From assembly GCA_037576215.1 (NCBI GenBank), contig JBANDB010000008.1, forward strand, positions 4,252,862 through 4,316,861: a stretch of DNA of 64,000 nt, read 5' to 3'. The stretch comes from Armillaria gallica. Its lineage: Eukaryota > Basidiomycota > Agaricomycetes > Agaricales > Physalacriaceae. The notes beneath the pieces are model-generated. The model searched no databases. It was not told the DNA's origin and saw only the letters and a program-made list of their open reading frames with translations. Shown here piece by piece: positions 21,241 to 32,748 of this stretch. Each line of letters begins with the position of its first letter. Position 1 is the first letter of the stretch. The position numbers and the translations under genes are program-made.

Positions 21241-22292
21241 TCATCTCATATGTTTGGGTTCTCATGATCACGCCTGCCATTACGGGGCGAGGATGAGTAT
21301 CCCTGAATAGATTGACATATAGTCCCGCGATAAAAATATGCAGCAACTTCTTCGTACGGAGATTATAAGCCGACGAATGGGTCGTGTAGTACGTGTTATC
21401 AATGTATCATATATGCCATGCTAACCTATGCTAACTGTTGCTTCTAGATCCAGACTTTCGCCTCTTGCGGTTGATAATTCTCTAGTTGTCTCAAGTCTCA
21501 TCGCTTCATGCGTGAGCATCGTGAAATCCGATCGTGCATGTGACTCGTGAAGCGTATAAGTTCCTCTTCGGAAGCTGTCAATCCTTGTCGACACGCCTTT
21601 TTTTACGTTCTGGCACAACAATACAACCGGACGGCTCCAATGCCTCATGATAACGCCAAGGGTGGGAATGATTCCGAGAGCACTAACTATTCCTAATGAC
21701 TCATTCCTGTCTCATATCTCATACACCATTCGCTTGCAGGCACATGTTCAGAAGCATCATCTATGCCCACCGAGGTAGCTTGGCGGTTCATCGATGATCG
21801 ATATCAGTTACCACTGTTCATTTCGGTATGTTTTGTAGTAAAGTGCCCAATATCATTAGCGCTTACATGTTGTAAAGGAATTCGAATGGCTTCGTTTGAG
21901 CTTCCTACTTAGAGGGTCATAGACAGGCTCAATCTCTGTATACCCACGTCAGCTCTAGGAGTGCAGGAGGCTACTGGAGAACGTTACCGGTGAGCACTGA
22001 CAAATACGCTTGGACTTATTTTGAACTTGGAAGGCAGATAAAACAAACTATGGGATATAACACTGATATAATATATACCATGACTGATACACGGTAATGA
22101 ATCCTAGAACTCGCACACGTACAAAGTTTTTTATTAAGAGAATCACACCCCTAGTTTTTAGGTCATCGATATTCATTCCTGCACTCCCCTCCTTTGAAAA
22201 ATTGATCGATGGCGCCTCTCAGCAATTGGCCGTAGCAAGTGAGTATCGCTACATAAACGCCGAGATTCTTTACTTACCACCCAACTTTCAAG
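21241..22292. other. Intergenic region upstream of MFS carrier A
   Basis: No gene is supported. A minus-strand frame at 21421-21648 has no motif. The last 200 bp presumably hold the promoter of the MFS gene. Confidence 0.4.
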
Positions 22293-24188
22293 ATGAACTC
22301 AACGCCAACAAAGGATCTTGGCTTTATACCTATCCCTCGCAGGCTCCGTTACGACCCAGCGCGGCCGTTTCAGTTTGGTATTGGGCTCAATGTTCTTTTC
22401 GCGCTCGCGTGCACCTTTAGTAAGTATGTGGGTCACAATTGTGTAGTAGCTGACGTTCATTATTGGATAGTGGCAGCAAATTTGTTCTACTGCCTGCCAT
22501 TATTAAGTGAGTTCGCCTCTTTGGAATGGGCTATGGGTGCTGAGATATACCCTAGTTCAATTCTCTGAATCTTTCGGAGTATCGTATTTTGGTTCCTCAA
22601 GGTGCGTTATGCAGGCTTCTGGCGCAGGGTCACCTAACACGTTCATCTAGAGCTCCCACCCTTCTCCAGGCCGGGTCTGTTCCCTGATTATCTACTTCAA
22701 TTGCAACGCCGCTCATATCATAACTAGATACGCGACAGGTCTCTTTGTCCTCGCACCACTAGGTGATATCATCCGACGCCGGCAGCTCCTTCTCGGAGTC
22801 CTCATCTGCTCCACCACTCTCACCCTCTGCCTCGCTCTCGTCCGTAACTGGAATGCATTCCTCGCCGTCTCTTTTTTTGCGGGCGCACTGAATGTCGTAC
22901 CCCCAATCCTCCTCCCCCTCGCAGCGGACATGGCTCCTTCTTCCCAGCGCGCCTTTGTCGTATCCATCATCGTCTCCGGGCTGATCATGGGGATCCTGGT
23001 CGCGCGAGTCGTTGCCGGGGTGATAGCTCAGTTTGCCGAGTGGCGGGTGGTCTATTACTTTGCGGTAGGCGTCCAGAGTGTCGTGTTGGTCGCGTGTTAC
23101 GCGATGGTCCCGGATTACCCGGCCAAAAATGCGGATAATCTGGGGTATTGGGGCCTAATTAAGTCTATGGTGTTGTTTGCGGTTGGGGAACCGCAGTTGA
23201 TTCAGGTGTGTTTGGTAATTTGGGATTTCTGCATTGCACTCATCGTTCACTGCAGGCTTGCCTTGTTAACTTACTTTCCTCAGCGGGTCTGTCAAACTTT
23301 TGGGTCACATTAACATTCCTGCTGGGCGGTCCGCCGTATAACTATTCTACGTAAGTGTCTACCCCTCGGGAAGGATCAAAGCGAATAAAATATCCTTGTC
23401 AGGTTGTGGATTGGGCTCTTCGGAGTCATCGGTGTATTCGGGGTATGTATGACACCGCTCGGTGAGTTGCTTTCGCGTTACTTCAAGCCGGTGATTTTCT
23501 TGTCCTCATCACTGTGCATCAGCCGGTCGACTGGTAGACAAGCTGCATCCATGGCATGGTTCGATTCTAGGCTCTATACTTTATGGGTGCTTTCAGCTGC
23601 TTTTGGTCGGCGCGGCTGGTATCCATGTTGCTCCCGTCAGTCACCTTACCACTCGCCGTTAATTCGCGCTGATTTTGTTTTTCCAAAAAAGGTGATTTTG
23701 GCTACGCTAGGAATAGATGTATTTTGTCGAATGCTACAAGTTTCGCTTCAAATGTCCATCTTCAGGTCAGTCTCTATGAATCTCCAGTGATATATCTGGA
23801 TCCCCAATTACCCGCCACAGCATCTCCGCAGCAGCTACAACACGCCTGAATGCTATCTCTCTCATATGGGTGAGTGACCGTCTTCGCTTTTCTGTATTAT
23901 TCTTATCGTATTTACCTTCAACAGGTCTTCCTTGGGCAAGTTATGGGTGCAGATGTGGGTTCGCGTGTGTTTTTGGAGTATGGATGGAGAGCAGGGGCGG
24001 GCTTATCGCTCGGTTGGACCGGGCTCGGCCTCTTGGTCCTTCTCGTGCGTGGACCTCATTGTGGGCGTAAGACGTGGTTTGGGTATGAGGGTGGATTTGG
24101 TGCCGAGAAAAATGCCGAACAGACGGATGGGGAGATAGGTGAGAAGGGGAGTGATATTAGTGTTTCGGACAACAGTCCGCATACGTAG
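22293..24188 (+). CDS. MFS transporter, paralogue A
   Basis: A membrane carrier of the major facilitator superfamily. The start MNSTPTKDLGFIPIPRRLRY is shared by three other paralogues in the window (42995, 53323 and 62089). At least nine exons are joined by short introns. Readable blocks in order are NLFYC (TM1-2), GDIIRRRQLLLG (the MFS loop 2-3 signature), PLAADMAPSSQRA, IMGILVARVVAGVIAQFAEWRVVYY (TM5-6), VPDYPAKN (central loop), SNFWVTLTFLLGGPPYNYST (TM7), KLHPWHGSILGS, and GQVMGADVGSRVFLEYGWRAG with a tail PHCGRKTWFGYEGGF. A 24-nt mini-exon around 22652-22675 (APTLLQAG) is needed to keep the frame. Substrate unknown. It lies next to an FAD monooxygenase, but co-function is not shown. Confidence 0.85.
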
Positions 24189-25149
24189 ATGTGCCTACCG
24201 TACTAACTACTACGCCCATAATACAAGAGATAAAGACCGATACCTAAATTTATGATCATGAAGGGAGCCGCCGGCTTGCCCAACGGATCTGAATGCCGGT
24301 TTACCGGCTTACGAAGTACAGTAACTACCGTCCGTTGTCAACTTGTTGCCAACTAGGGTTGAAACTTCAACCTAACGTTCAAGATCATTATGTACTTGCT
24401 TATTCAGGCCTTCTGTCTCCCAGTTGAATTATCCTCGATGCGCATTGTGCAATCCTTTTCTCTAAAAGTCTATCACCAAAGTGAGCACGTAATCTACATC
24501 CACATTAACCAATGTTATGAACATTCTTCTGGTAGCGAACTTCGAAGTGTCAGCTGACGACATTTCCAAACGTGCATTCTACAGTCATGAATCTGATGCT
24601 TCTGCGGATTCTGGAAATGCTTTACGCGCGAAGGCTTACACTTCGGGATTTGCAACGCCGGTTAGAGTCCCGTTTTGTTATGCGATTTTACGATGCCGCT
24701 TGCGAGTCGCACGCCGCTCGTACTCCAAGAACAAGTACCGTAGAGTCGTTTTCTGCTTTCATGTCGAGACTGTATCTTGCTGAGGAACCGCCTCACAGTC
24801 AACATACAGATTTGCTTCAACTTCCACTCGCTTGGCTTTAAATTGGACTGGGAAAACTAGCTCTACTCGCAGATCAACAGATTTTTGCTGGATCTATCGA
24901 TGAACAGCCTATCATTAACAATGCTCTTTTGGGAAAATAATTCCGACACTGTTCTATCGAGGTTTCTTTAACTGTACCTATCCCCATCCGAAGTTCAAAC
25001 TGAGCGATATTTCACAACTTTGTCAATCTTCACTGTCAATCTTCTCCGTCAACCCGAAACTGCGCCCGGTTCCGCAATATAAAGCTCAGTGGTGCATCTC
25101 ATGAATATCACTACCTTCAGCCAACATCATAGTTCTCTCTCTAGCTATC
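24189..25149. other. Intergenic region between the MFS carrier and the monooxygenase
   Basis: No gene recognised. Frames at 24517-24783 and 24572-24841 have no motif and overlap one another in different frames. The 3' part presumably contains the monooxygenase promoter. Confidence 0.4.
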
Positions 25150-26749
25150 ATGGCCGAAAACATGGTTCGCGAACCGCTCTCTGGCATAGACATCCTCATC
25201 GCCGGTCGGTTCAGACCCTTCAATAGCATTTCTTCGCAACACTGATACCTTTCGTGTAGGTGGAGGCCTCGCTGGCTTGACCGCTGCCATCGAGTGCTAT
25301 CGCAAAGGTCACAACGTTCGCGTCGTTGAACGTCGACCTGGTCTCGATCCCTTCGGTAAGTAACTCAAATCAATATACAATCCCCAAAATTTACGCCCGC
25401 TCCAGGTGATCTAGTCGCCATCCAACCCAGTGCACTGAGTACCATGCGCAAGTGGCCGGGGTTCGTTGATCAGCTGTACGAAAACCAATTCGGACCCGAC
25501 ATCCACATGTACAAGTTTGACGGGACCCTCATTGGGATATTTCCTAGCTTGGGCGACTATGACCCGAGTACCGGTGAACGCGCTGTCGCCCTCAGTCGTC
25601 TGGAGCTCCATCGGGCGTTGCATAAGTATGCGACATCGCTTGGGATCTCCGTCGAGCATGGGATTAGTGTCGAAGACTACTCAGAGACCATCGATAAGGG
25701 TTGTGCTATTCTTGCAGATGGCACCAAGCTTGAGGCAGACCTTGTCATCGCTGCCGATGGTGTGGGCGGTAAAGGATGGGGTATCGTGAGTGGGGAAAAG
25801 GACCAGCCTATCAGCAGCGGCTACGCAATCTATCGAACGACCTTCCCGCTCGAGTATGCATTGAAGGATCCCCTGCTCGCGAAGGTGTACGAAGGCGACG
25901 GTTCCCATGGCGCTACTTATATAGGCTTCAACACGCACATAGTCACCGGCAAGAACAAAAACATCGTTTGCTGGATGATGACTTATCTCGCAAGTATTAT
26001 TTTCAATCCCCCCTGGTTGATTTCTGATAACATACTAGGATGATGGCAATGCGACCGAGGATTGGTCAAAGACTCAGTCTTCGGATTCTGCACTCAAACA
26101 TGTGAAAGACTGGAGTCCGTTCGTCCCAGCTCTCATTAATGCGGTGCCCAACAAGGAAGTCGTCGACTGGAAGCTTATGTGGCGTAACCCCCAGCCCAAG
26201 TGGATCTCTCCAATGGGTCGTGTCGCCCAGATCGGAGATGCTGCGCATAGTCTTCTTCCTACTAGCGGCAGCGGTGCGACCATGGCTATGGAGGATGGTT
26301 TCACTCTCGCAGCTTGTCTCCACATCAGCGGAAAGGACAAAATCCCTTTGGCTGTACAAGTTTACAACAAGCTACGGTTTGTTTAACAATTATACTCTCG
26401 CTGTTCAGTGCTGATGCGACTCATTTACATATTTAGGTTTGAACGCGTCTCTTGTGCTCAAAGGATGGGATTCAAGACACGTGAAAATTGGCATCACACA
26501 GATTGGGATGCTGTATCGAAGAATCCTCAGCTAGTCGGCAAGATCATCGGTAACTGGCTAGCGAAGCATGACTCAGAGAAGTACGCGTACGACAATTATG
26601 CAGCGTGCGCCAAACATATCACTGACGGCACGCCTTTTACTAATACCAACACTCCTCCGGGCTACATTTACGAGCCGTGGACAGTTGAGGATTTATTGAA
26701 GGCGGCGAGAGAGAAGACTGATGTTCAGGACGCTGGTGATTGGAGTTGA
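25150..26749 (+). CDS. FAD-dependent monooxygenase (salicylate hydroxylase-like)
   Basis: A group A flavoprotein hydroxylase expected to hydroxylate an aromatic or related substrate with NAD(P)H and O2. Five exons (25150-25204, 25260-25355, 25406-25989, 26039-26376, 26437-26749) give 461 residues with a clean frame. The dinucleotide-binding start ILIAGGGLAGLTAAIECYRKG (around residues 15-35) is split by intron 1. Further on come the DLVIAADGVGG block and the second FAD motif GDAAHSLLPTSGSGATMAMEDG near residue 311. Intron 3 has a GC donor (GCAAGT) and a normal AG acceptor. There is no obvious signal peptide. Neighbours are an MFS carrier upstream and a broken APH-type kinase downstream. No backbone biosynthetic enzyme is near, so a catabolic role is as likely as a biosynthetic one. 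Confidence 0.85.
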
Positions 26750-26929
26750 GTTACCCGGCTATGTTGTAACTTGTCCATAGAAACTCCTCCTTTAGATGCC
26801 TAATCTACTATATAATGTGTCTTTCCGCTATCCCGGCTTGTACCTCTGACTTTCACAGGAAGCCGTCGGCGATTTCTGCGCACCCAGATTCGCACTAAGC
26901 TTACGCATATGTATGATTGTTTAACTTTT

Positions 26930-28180
26930 TGCAACCCCCTTTGTTCGGCACACTGCGTAACTTGACCGGTACCCGGACCGCTTCGCCGAGTCAGCTTCCC
27001 TCAAACTACGAAGAGCTTACGCTCAAGGCTAGCGGTAAGAGCAAGGTCCCATTTATGGTGAATCTGACTGAGAGATATTCATTCACAAACCATACTTCAG
27101 GGAAACATGTGGTGGTGTCGCTCGCTTTTACACATTCTGGTGGTAGACCGTAGCACTTCCATGGCGTTTATGGCTATGTTTCCCGAAATCTATGAGATCA
27201 TCCGTTTACCTTCGTTTCGCAAAGTGGTATGGCGTTCGAGAATGGAGTATGCAACGCCTTCCTTTTGGTCTTATTCTTAAACACACTCAAGATAAGCCCC
27301 CGGAGATCGAGGCGAACAACATCAAGTTCGTCCACGAAAATACAACCATTCCTGTCCCCCGTATTCTTGACGTCCTTCCTGATATACCAAAGGGAACCGC
27401 GTCCGAGGGGTCGATTCTTATGACAGAGGTAAAAGGTGTGACATTGGTGCAGTGGCTCCTCTCAAGGACCACATACCCTCCCGAGTTCTTTCATTACAGT
27501 GACCTCCTCTTCGGTTCCGCCCACCTCCGCGGCGGACGTAGTCTCAAAGAGCTATCTGAGCTCATGACATCCTTCAACAAACCCGTACTCGACCTCTCGG
27601 ATAGTGCACTACTCATCGCCGACCTGAAAAAGGCTTTTACCGAACTTCGCTCCATTCCTCCTCCTCCTTCCGGTGAGGTTTCTAACCTTCATGGCTCGCC
27701 ATTCGTACACATTCGATGTGGAGATCGTTGTGTAGTCCAGCTGCTGAAGAATATCCGCGCTTTTCATGACATGTTGCTTGCAAATGTGTCTTGTGTGAGC
27801 CGCATGCCTCGTCTCCTGCAGTTGGCGTCGCCCGTGTACGCCAAACCACATAAACTATGCTTCTCGCACTGTGACCTACAAGACTAACATCCTTGTTACT
27901 GAGGATGGCCGATTGGCTGCTATTATTGATTGGGAAGCTGTGGGATGGTTTCCCGAGTATTGGGAATACACATCGACGGTGATGCAGAATGTGGACTCTG
28001 AAATTCTCGGCACGTTTTGAGATGCCGTTGGCGCAGTTGAGAACGGGTGCTATGAGAAAGAGCTTGAACTAGAACGAGCGCTGTGGCATAGCACTGGCGA
28101 TAGTGCTGTACATCCAGGCATCTTGCCTGATGACCCTCTCGATGCACCTCTTCATGATGATGAGGACGTCATATGGTAAG
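26930..28180 (+). pseudogene. Decayed APH-type (aminoglycoside phosphotransferase-like) kinase
   Basis: The long frame at 27192-27887 carries family blocks QRLPFGLILKHTQ, EANNIKFVHENTTIPVPRILDV, SILMTEVKGVTLVQWL and YAKPHKLCFSHCDLQD. In the catalytic loop two bases appear to be missing (about 27884), which shifts the frame. The following NILVTEDGRLAAIIDWEAVGWFPEYWEY block, containing the metal-binding Asp, is readable only in another frame, and a TGA interrupts it at about 28018. An upstream frame (26917-27153) may be the first exon. Family members are common in Agaricomycetes with unknown substrates. An intact but different relative lies at 47809-48811. Confidence 0.7.
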
Positions 28181-28757
28181 CTTCGATATATATCTTCCTT
28201 AATGACTTCCTCATGCCTCGATAGAACTCAGCACGCGAATTGCATGTTGCGTGGTCTGCTTGTCTAGTGCTATAGATATCCCGGTCCATCTAGGCGTGTT
28301 AAATATGGCTTAGAACGACATGTTACCATGTTCAAGACGAGATGCTGACCACAGGGTAAGGTCATACGCTTCACCACTACAGCTCAGATTGAATAATGTC
28401 TTTGAAAATGCCGATGCAGGTATTTACCAGGCATAGACGTCCATACAAGAGAATATTCGAGGTGAAATCCTCTCTTTTTGATTCTCAAAGAACGCGATTT
28501 TGACAGTGACTTTCCTTGGATAGTAAAGGACATTCGATAGGTATATTCACGTTGATGAGAGTTTTATATTATGCCTCGTCTACAGCTCCCAGGCGCATCT
28601 CCCTCCACCCCAAAAAGAAGGTCAAAGTAGTTCGTACATGGAGATAAATGAAAATTCATGCCATAGTTATTCATAAGCGATAATATTAATTCAGCAAAAC
28701 AAACACATAGCAGAAATTTTCGGAATAAGTACCTACGAGGGCTTAAAGCATAACCGA
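28181..28757. other. Intergenic region
   Basis: 3' flanks of the APH pseudogene and the minus-strand MYND gene. No gene or motif seen. Confidence 0.45.
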
Positions 28758-30200
28758 TCAACGCCCTTCCCCAACCCTCGAATCGTACGGGTTCCTGACG
28801 ATCAACAACGTATCCAGGAGTTCAAAATACCAACGAATCGTATGTGCCTCCACCTCATCCACACCCCCCTTCCGGCACATCCCCTCAACCACATCCGGCG
28901 GGAGGACTTCTCCATCCGCGAATTTGAACTGGAGCTTGATCCGATCCGAAAACTCCTTCACCAAAGGGCATATAATCTTGTGCGGCGCTTCGCCCAGCTT
29001 CCAAGCCCGCTTCTGGCACTTTTCCGAGCAATAGGACACGCGCTTACATCCGCTGCAGTTCTGGAACTTCCTTCCTGTGCTCGTGAATGTCTCCAAACAT
29101 CCTGGAGCGTGGCACCGGTCGCTCAGAGTGACCTGACGGATGGCGGTATACGCTTTCCAGAAGTCATTCTCCTTCTTATGCTCTTCGTCCACGGCAAGAG
29201 AGCCCGAGAGGATGAGAGGATGGTACTTGGTTGGATCGTGAGGAACACTGAGGGCGTCATGTATGAGGCAGGCCGTTGCGAGGAGCTCTTCGTGAAGCGG
29301 AGATCCAATTGTAATATTCACGGCCCTACTGAGCGCTCGAAGAAGCGCCTCCTTGTGGTTCTTCCAATAGGAATCAACACGCATACCCTCTCCCTGGTTG
29401 ATCATCTCGATAGTTGACATTTGGACAGTACACTCAGCTTGATGCAAGACGGAGAAATCGCGGTCAGCGAGAGAAGTCGTCTTCTCCAGAGAATCAACAC
29501 TCTTGTTGATAACCTCGATGAGCTGAGGAGCAAAAGAGGGGATAATAAAGACCATGACGCTGAGAGTAGCGCCGGCCATGATGATAATGCCGTTCAGAAG
29601 TAAGAAGGATGGCCTGAGCTCATACATGTAAGCCCATTGCCAGAGCATCTTGACCGTCGTCTCTGCACCAACAGCGGAATATAACTCGTCCGGCGTGATC
29701 GGCCACATCGGTGTTTTCCCCTGCTTCTCCTCCCTGAGGGCGCGTTTGTGAATTCCGTGGTGCAAAGTCGTTTTCTTGGATTCCTTGGGATCGAAAATGC
29801 AGTTCAAGAGGATCGTGGACATGATCAAAATGACGTCGGTGAAAAGATAACGATCGAACGGACGCTCGAAATAGTCTGGTGGGCAATATTTGTGTAATCG
29901 ATTCAAAAGTGGATTGTCTTTGGGGCAGGAACATGTTTGCATAGTGCTCTCGAGAGTACGGATTTCATCTGGTGTTCTTGGCGTCGTCAAGAACAACAAG
30001 CACGTTTCCAGCAGGTCGTGACGGGATGCTCGCAGATCGGCCATGGTGTGCAAATTCCAGAAACCGACGAGAGAAGAATTGTAGAACAAGACGCAGTGGG
30101 ATGGATGGGTGGGGTCAGAAAAGGACTCTACGAACAGGTCGACGATGGCGTCGAGCTTGTACGAAGATCCATCCGGAAATCTGATTTCGCGAGATGCCAT
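28758..30200 (-). CDS. MYND zinc-finger protein
   Basis: An uninterrupted 480-residue frame from the ATG at 30200. A MYND-type zinc finger lies at about residues 363-411: the CHAPGC pair, CSGC, CSEKC and a terminal C following H. MYND fingers are protein-protein interaction modules. In Agaricomycetes the class is expanded and mostly of unknown role. The N-terminal part (FPDGSSYKLDAIVDLFVESF) and the middle, with two hydrophobic stretches near residues 125 and 205-220, match nothing I can name. There is no SET domain. It is convergent with the APH pseudogene, inside the 13-kb segment bounded by the inverted recycling-factor arms. Confidence 0.8.
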   Translation of the reverse strand: MASREIRFPDGSSYKLDAIVDLFVESFSDPTHPSHCVLFYNSSLVGFWNLHTMADLRASRHDLLETCLLFLTTPRTPDEIRTLESTMQTCSCPKDNPLLNRLHKYCPPDYFERPFDRYLFTDVILIMSTILLNCIFDPKESKKTTLHHGIHKRALREEKQGKTPMWPITPDELYSAVGAETTVKMLWQWAYMYELRPSFLLLNGIIIMAGATLSVMVFIIPSFAPQLIEVINKSVDSLEKTTSLADRDFSVLHQAECTVQMSTIEMINQGEGMRVDSYWKNHKEALLRALSRAVNITIGSPLHEELLATACLIHDALSVPHDPTKYHPLILSGSLAVDEEHKKENDFWKAYTAIRQVTLSDRCHAPGCLETFTSTGRKFQNCSGCKRVSYCSEKCQKRAWKLGEAPHKIICPLVKEFSDRIKLQFKFADGEVLPPDVVEGMCRKGGVDEVEAHTIRWYFELLDTLLIVRNPYDSRVGEGR

Positions 30201-32639
30201 TATGCTTAAAATATCATTTGCTTCAGAATACTCCGAAAAAAAAAAGGAAGCTCACTTACCTAGAACATATACGAATAGAGGAAGATCCAGAAAGCACACC
30301 GGTGACGTGGTAAGAGTGAAAACCCAGTTTGACAGCGAAACTCGACGATCAGCGTCATAGTCATGTGAGATTAGAAGCAAGCTTCATCAAGTTTGAATAC
30401 TCGTGGTATAATTGTGGCGCGCGATGAAGGAAGGCGTTCGACACCCGTCTAGTGAAGGATGTGTGGTGGTCCATCGAAACACACAAGTGCGTCAACATCG
30501 CGATGTGGACTTTCTGGGGGTACAGAACCTCCATATACTTATTGGGACTACATGTCGGTTGTCTACCGGCTGTGTTGTACGAGAGCGAGAACAAGAAGAA
30601 CAGTAGAATCGACTGGTACATGTATATCCACCGCCAGACCATGTGAACAACTGTGTCTCGTCCGACCGTGGAGTAGAGAGTATCGCGAGTGGTAGCGTCG
30701 GCACCACTGCGTTTCTCCCAGCGTACACACCTGAAGACGGCGTGGAAGTTGGTGCTCTTTCCGGCCTACCCACGGTCAGCATGAAAGATACATGTCATAA
30801 GAAAAACGATCTCGGAGAAGCGGAATCAATCCCTAGGCCTCAGGGTGCTCCTGATAGCTCCAGCGTGAAAACGAATGCGAGGTAATGACTAGTGCCGAAC
30901 GGGAAAGTTTCAGATCTTTGAGGGGTGGCACTAGTAAGGAACCGGATAATGATATCAAAGAGGGTGCGGTGATGTGAGGTACGAAGTTTCCGGATGGTAA
31001 GGATGCTGTTGATCGTGCCGTTTCGAGTCGAGCTTGTTGACATGTCAGTGAGGAGGGTTGGGTTTGCTGGGCCGTCACGCTCGAACGTGAAGATCGTTCG
31101 CTGACTGGGCACTGGGATGGCTCCCTGACGATTCGTCGCCGCCAAGTCCTTGACACTGGTTCCTCCATGGCCAGATCCTCCAAAGATCGAGGTCTGCTGG
31201 TCAGGTTTTCTCTCGTAGGACTTGTGTTCGCCTGGAGAGGACGAGTTGGGCTGGTGTGGTTGCCTGTGCATGCTGTAGCCTGGCTATATGCACTGAAGTT
31301 TCTCCCTGAGGGTCGGTTGCATGCGCTCGAACTCGGGTCTCTGCTCGACCCTCGCCGTGCGCATAAGGCTGGTCGAGCGTCCTTGTACCCTGACTCGACG
31401 CTCCCTAGTTGGCGCATGGCTTATTCCAAGTCGAAATCCGGTGCGAAAGACCACGATCGCGACCTAGGTACACATAGGTCCTTGTCCTTGTCTGCTGGTA
31501 GCATCTGCTGCTCTAGTTCTCTCCTGGTTGCTGCAATCATCTCAGCCGCAAACGTCGTGGCCTCTCTAAGTCCATCGCCGTCACTTCTTATTTCTCTGTA
31601 TTCTCGTTCCTACCGTATGTCCTGCCTGTGGTCGTAGAACGCGGTATTGCATTCGCCTGTCGTCCTGACCCTCTCGGAGACATCTCTAGGTGTACGAGTT
31701 GATAAGGTGCGTGGTTTCTCGTGAACGAAAGATTTCGCCAAGGCGGAGAAGTACGGAGAGACGTTTAGGGTGCAGATTCCTCGTATCAAAGACGGCTATC
31801 CACGAGTCGCCGACAAGACGTAAAAGGGTACCATGCCTTTCTAACGTTCATATTGAAGCCCTTTCCAAAGTTTCTAAATTTTAATAATGTTCACGAAGCA
31901 GCAGAGGGATAACCTTTTTCGAGCGCGTCAGGGGAATCCAAATTTACCCGTCCCTTCACCTTGAACGCGAGACACTGATGTCAGGTACGCCAAATGGCCA
32001 ATTACATTCTCGGCGCTCTGCAGGAAGAGACCGCCGACAATAATTGCATCAATTGATGCCTATGTCAAGGGTGGATTTGAGCATACAGTGAAGTTTACGA
32101 GCCGATTGAGACTTACCCGTTCACATATTGCCCAAGTAAATATGCAGGTGTCTTTAAAGCGGGGTCGGTGTTATGAACGTAAATTTTGAGTAGACGCAAT
32201 TTGAATCCTACACGAGGTCCAAACGTCTTCCTATACATCATCCCTGCAATGCTACCACCCTCAGGCGTGTTTAGCAGAGCCACATTGACAGCTCAGCCTC
32301 CCCTTGCTGTGGTTATATCAAGGCGGGGAGCGAGAGAAAGGTAGCTCCAAGTATTTGGTGTGTTCAACGAACACCTACCGAGCCCGAGTTAGGAATCAAA
32401 CCAAGGGGGAAATCATGAATTCGCACCATTGTAACCTTGAGGCATTCTCAACACTAGGTCGACTCTGGAATAGAATGTAAAACGATAATTATGGTGGAAG
32501 ATAATGAAGAGCCTTGTGATTTCTCTTATGTGGACAGACCGACAACGATAACGGACAAGGAGCGGGGTTCTAAGAAGCGATTTGTAGGGCGTATTTATTT
32601 AGGTTCCTTCTGTGCTAAGGCCTAAGGCTCAGAGACGGG
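30201..32639. other. Unresolved region, possibly an unrecognised multi-exon gene
   Basis: Several frames exist: minus 30361-30642 with a hydrophobic start (SILLFFLFSLSY), minus 30833-31417, minus 30840-31271 and plus 31167-31637. None has a family motif. Minus-strand sequence near 31440-31620 reads an acidic, helix-like stretch, which hints at a real minus-strand gene with introns, but I cannot build a model. From 31900 to 32640 I see nothing except the weak pol III B-box-like site at 32392-32402. Confidence 0.3.
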
Positions 32640-32748
32640 TCATCCTCAGGAGTCGGTGCGCATAGTCAACACGAGCAAGGTAAGGACGAGGCAAAACAAT
32701 ATCTTTATAATCAGACTAGCTGACTTTTTCGTTGTCGTGTGTGAAGGA

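Noticed and set aside
22293..28180. Secondary-metabolite gene cluster (MFS, FAD monooxygenase, APH kinase)
   Set aside because: No polyketide synthase, NRPS, terpene synthase or other backbone enzyme is present, and the APH gene is broken.
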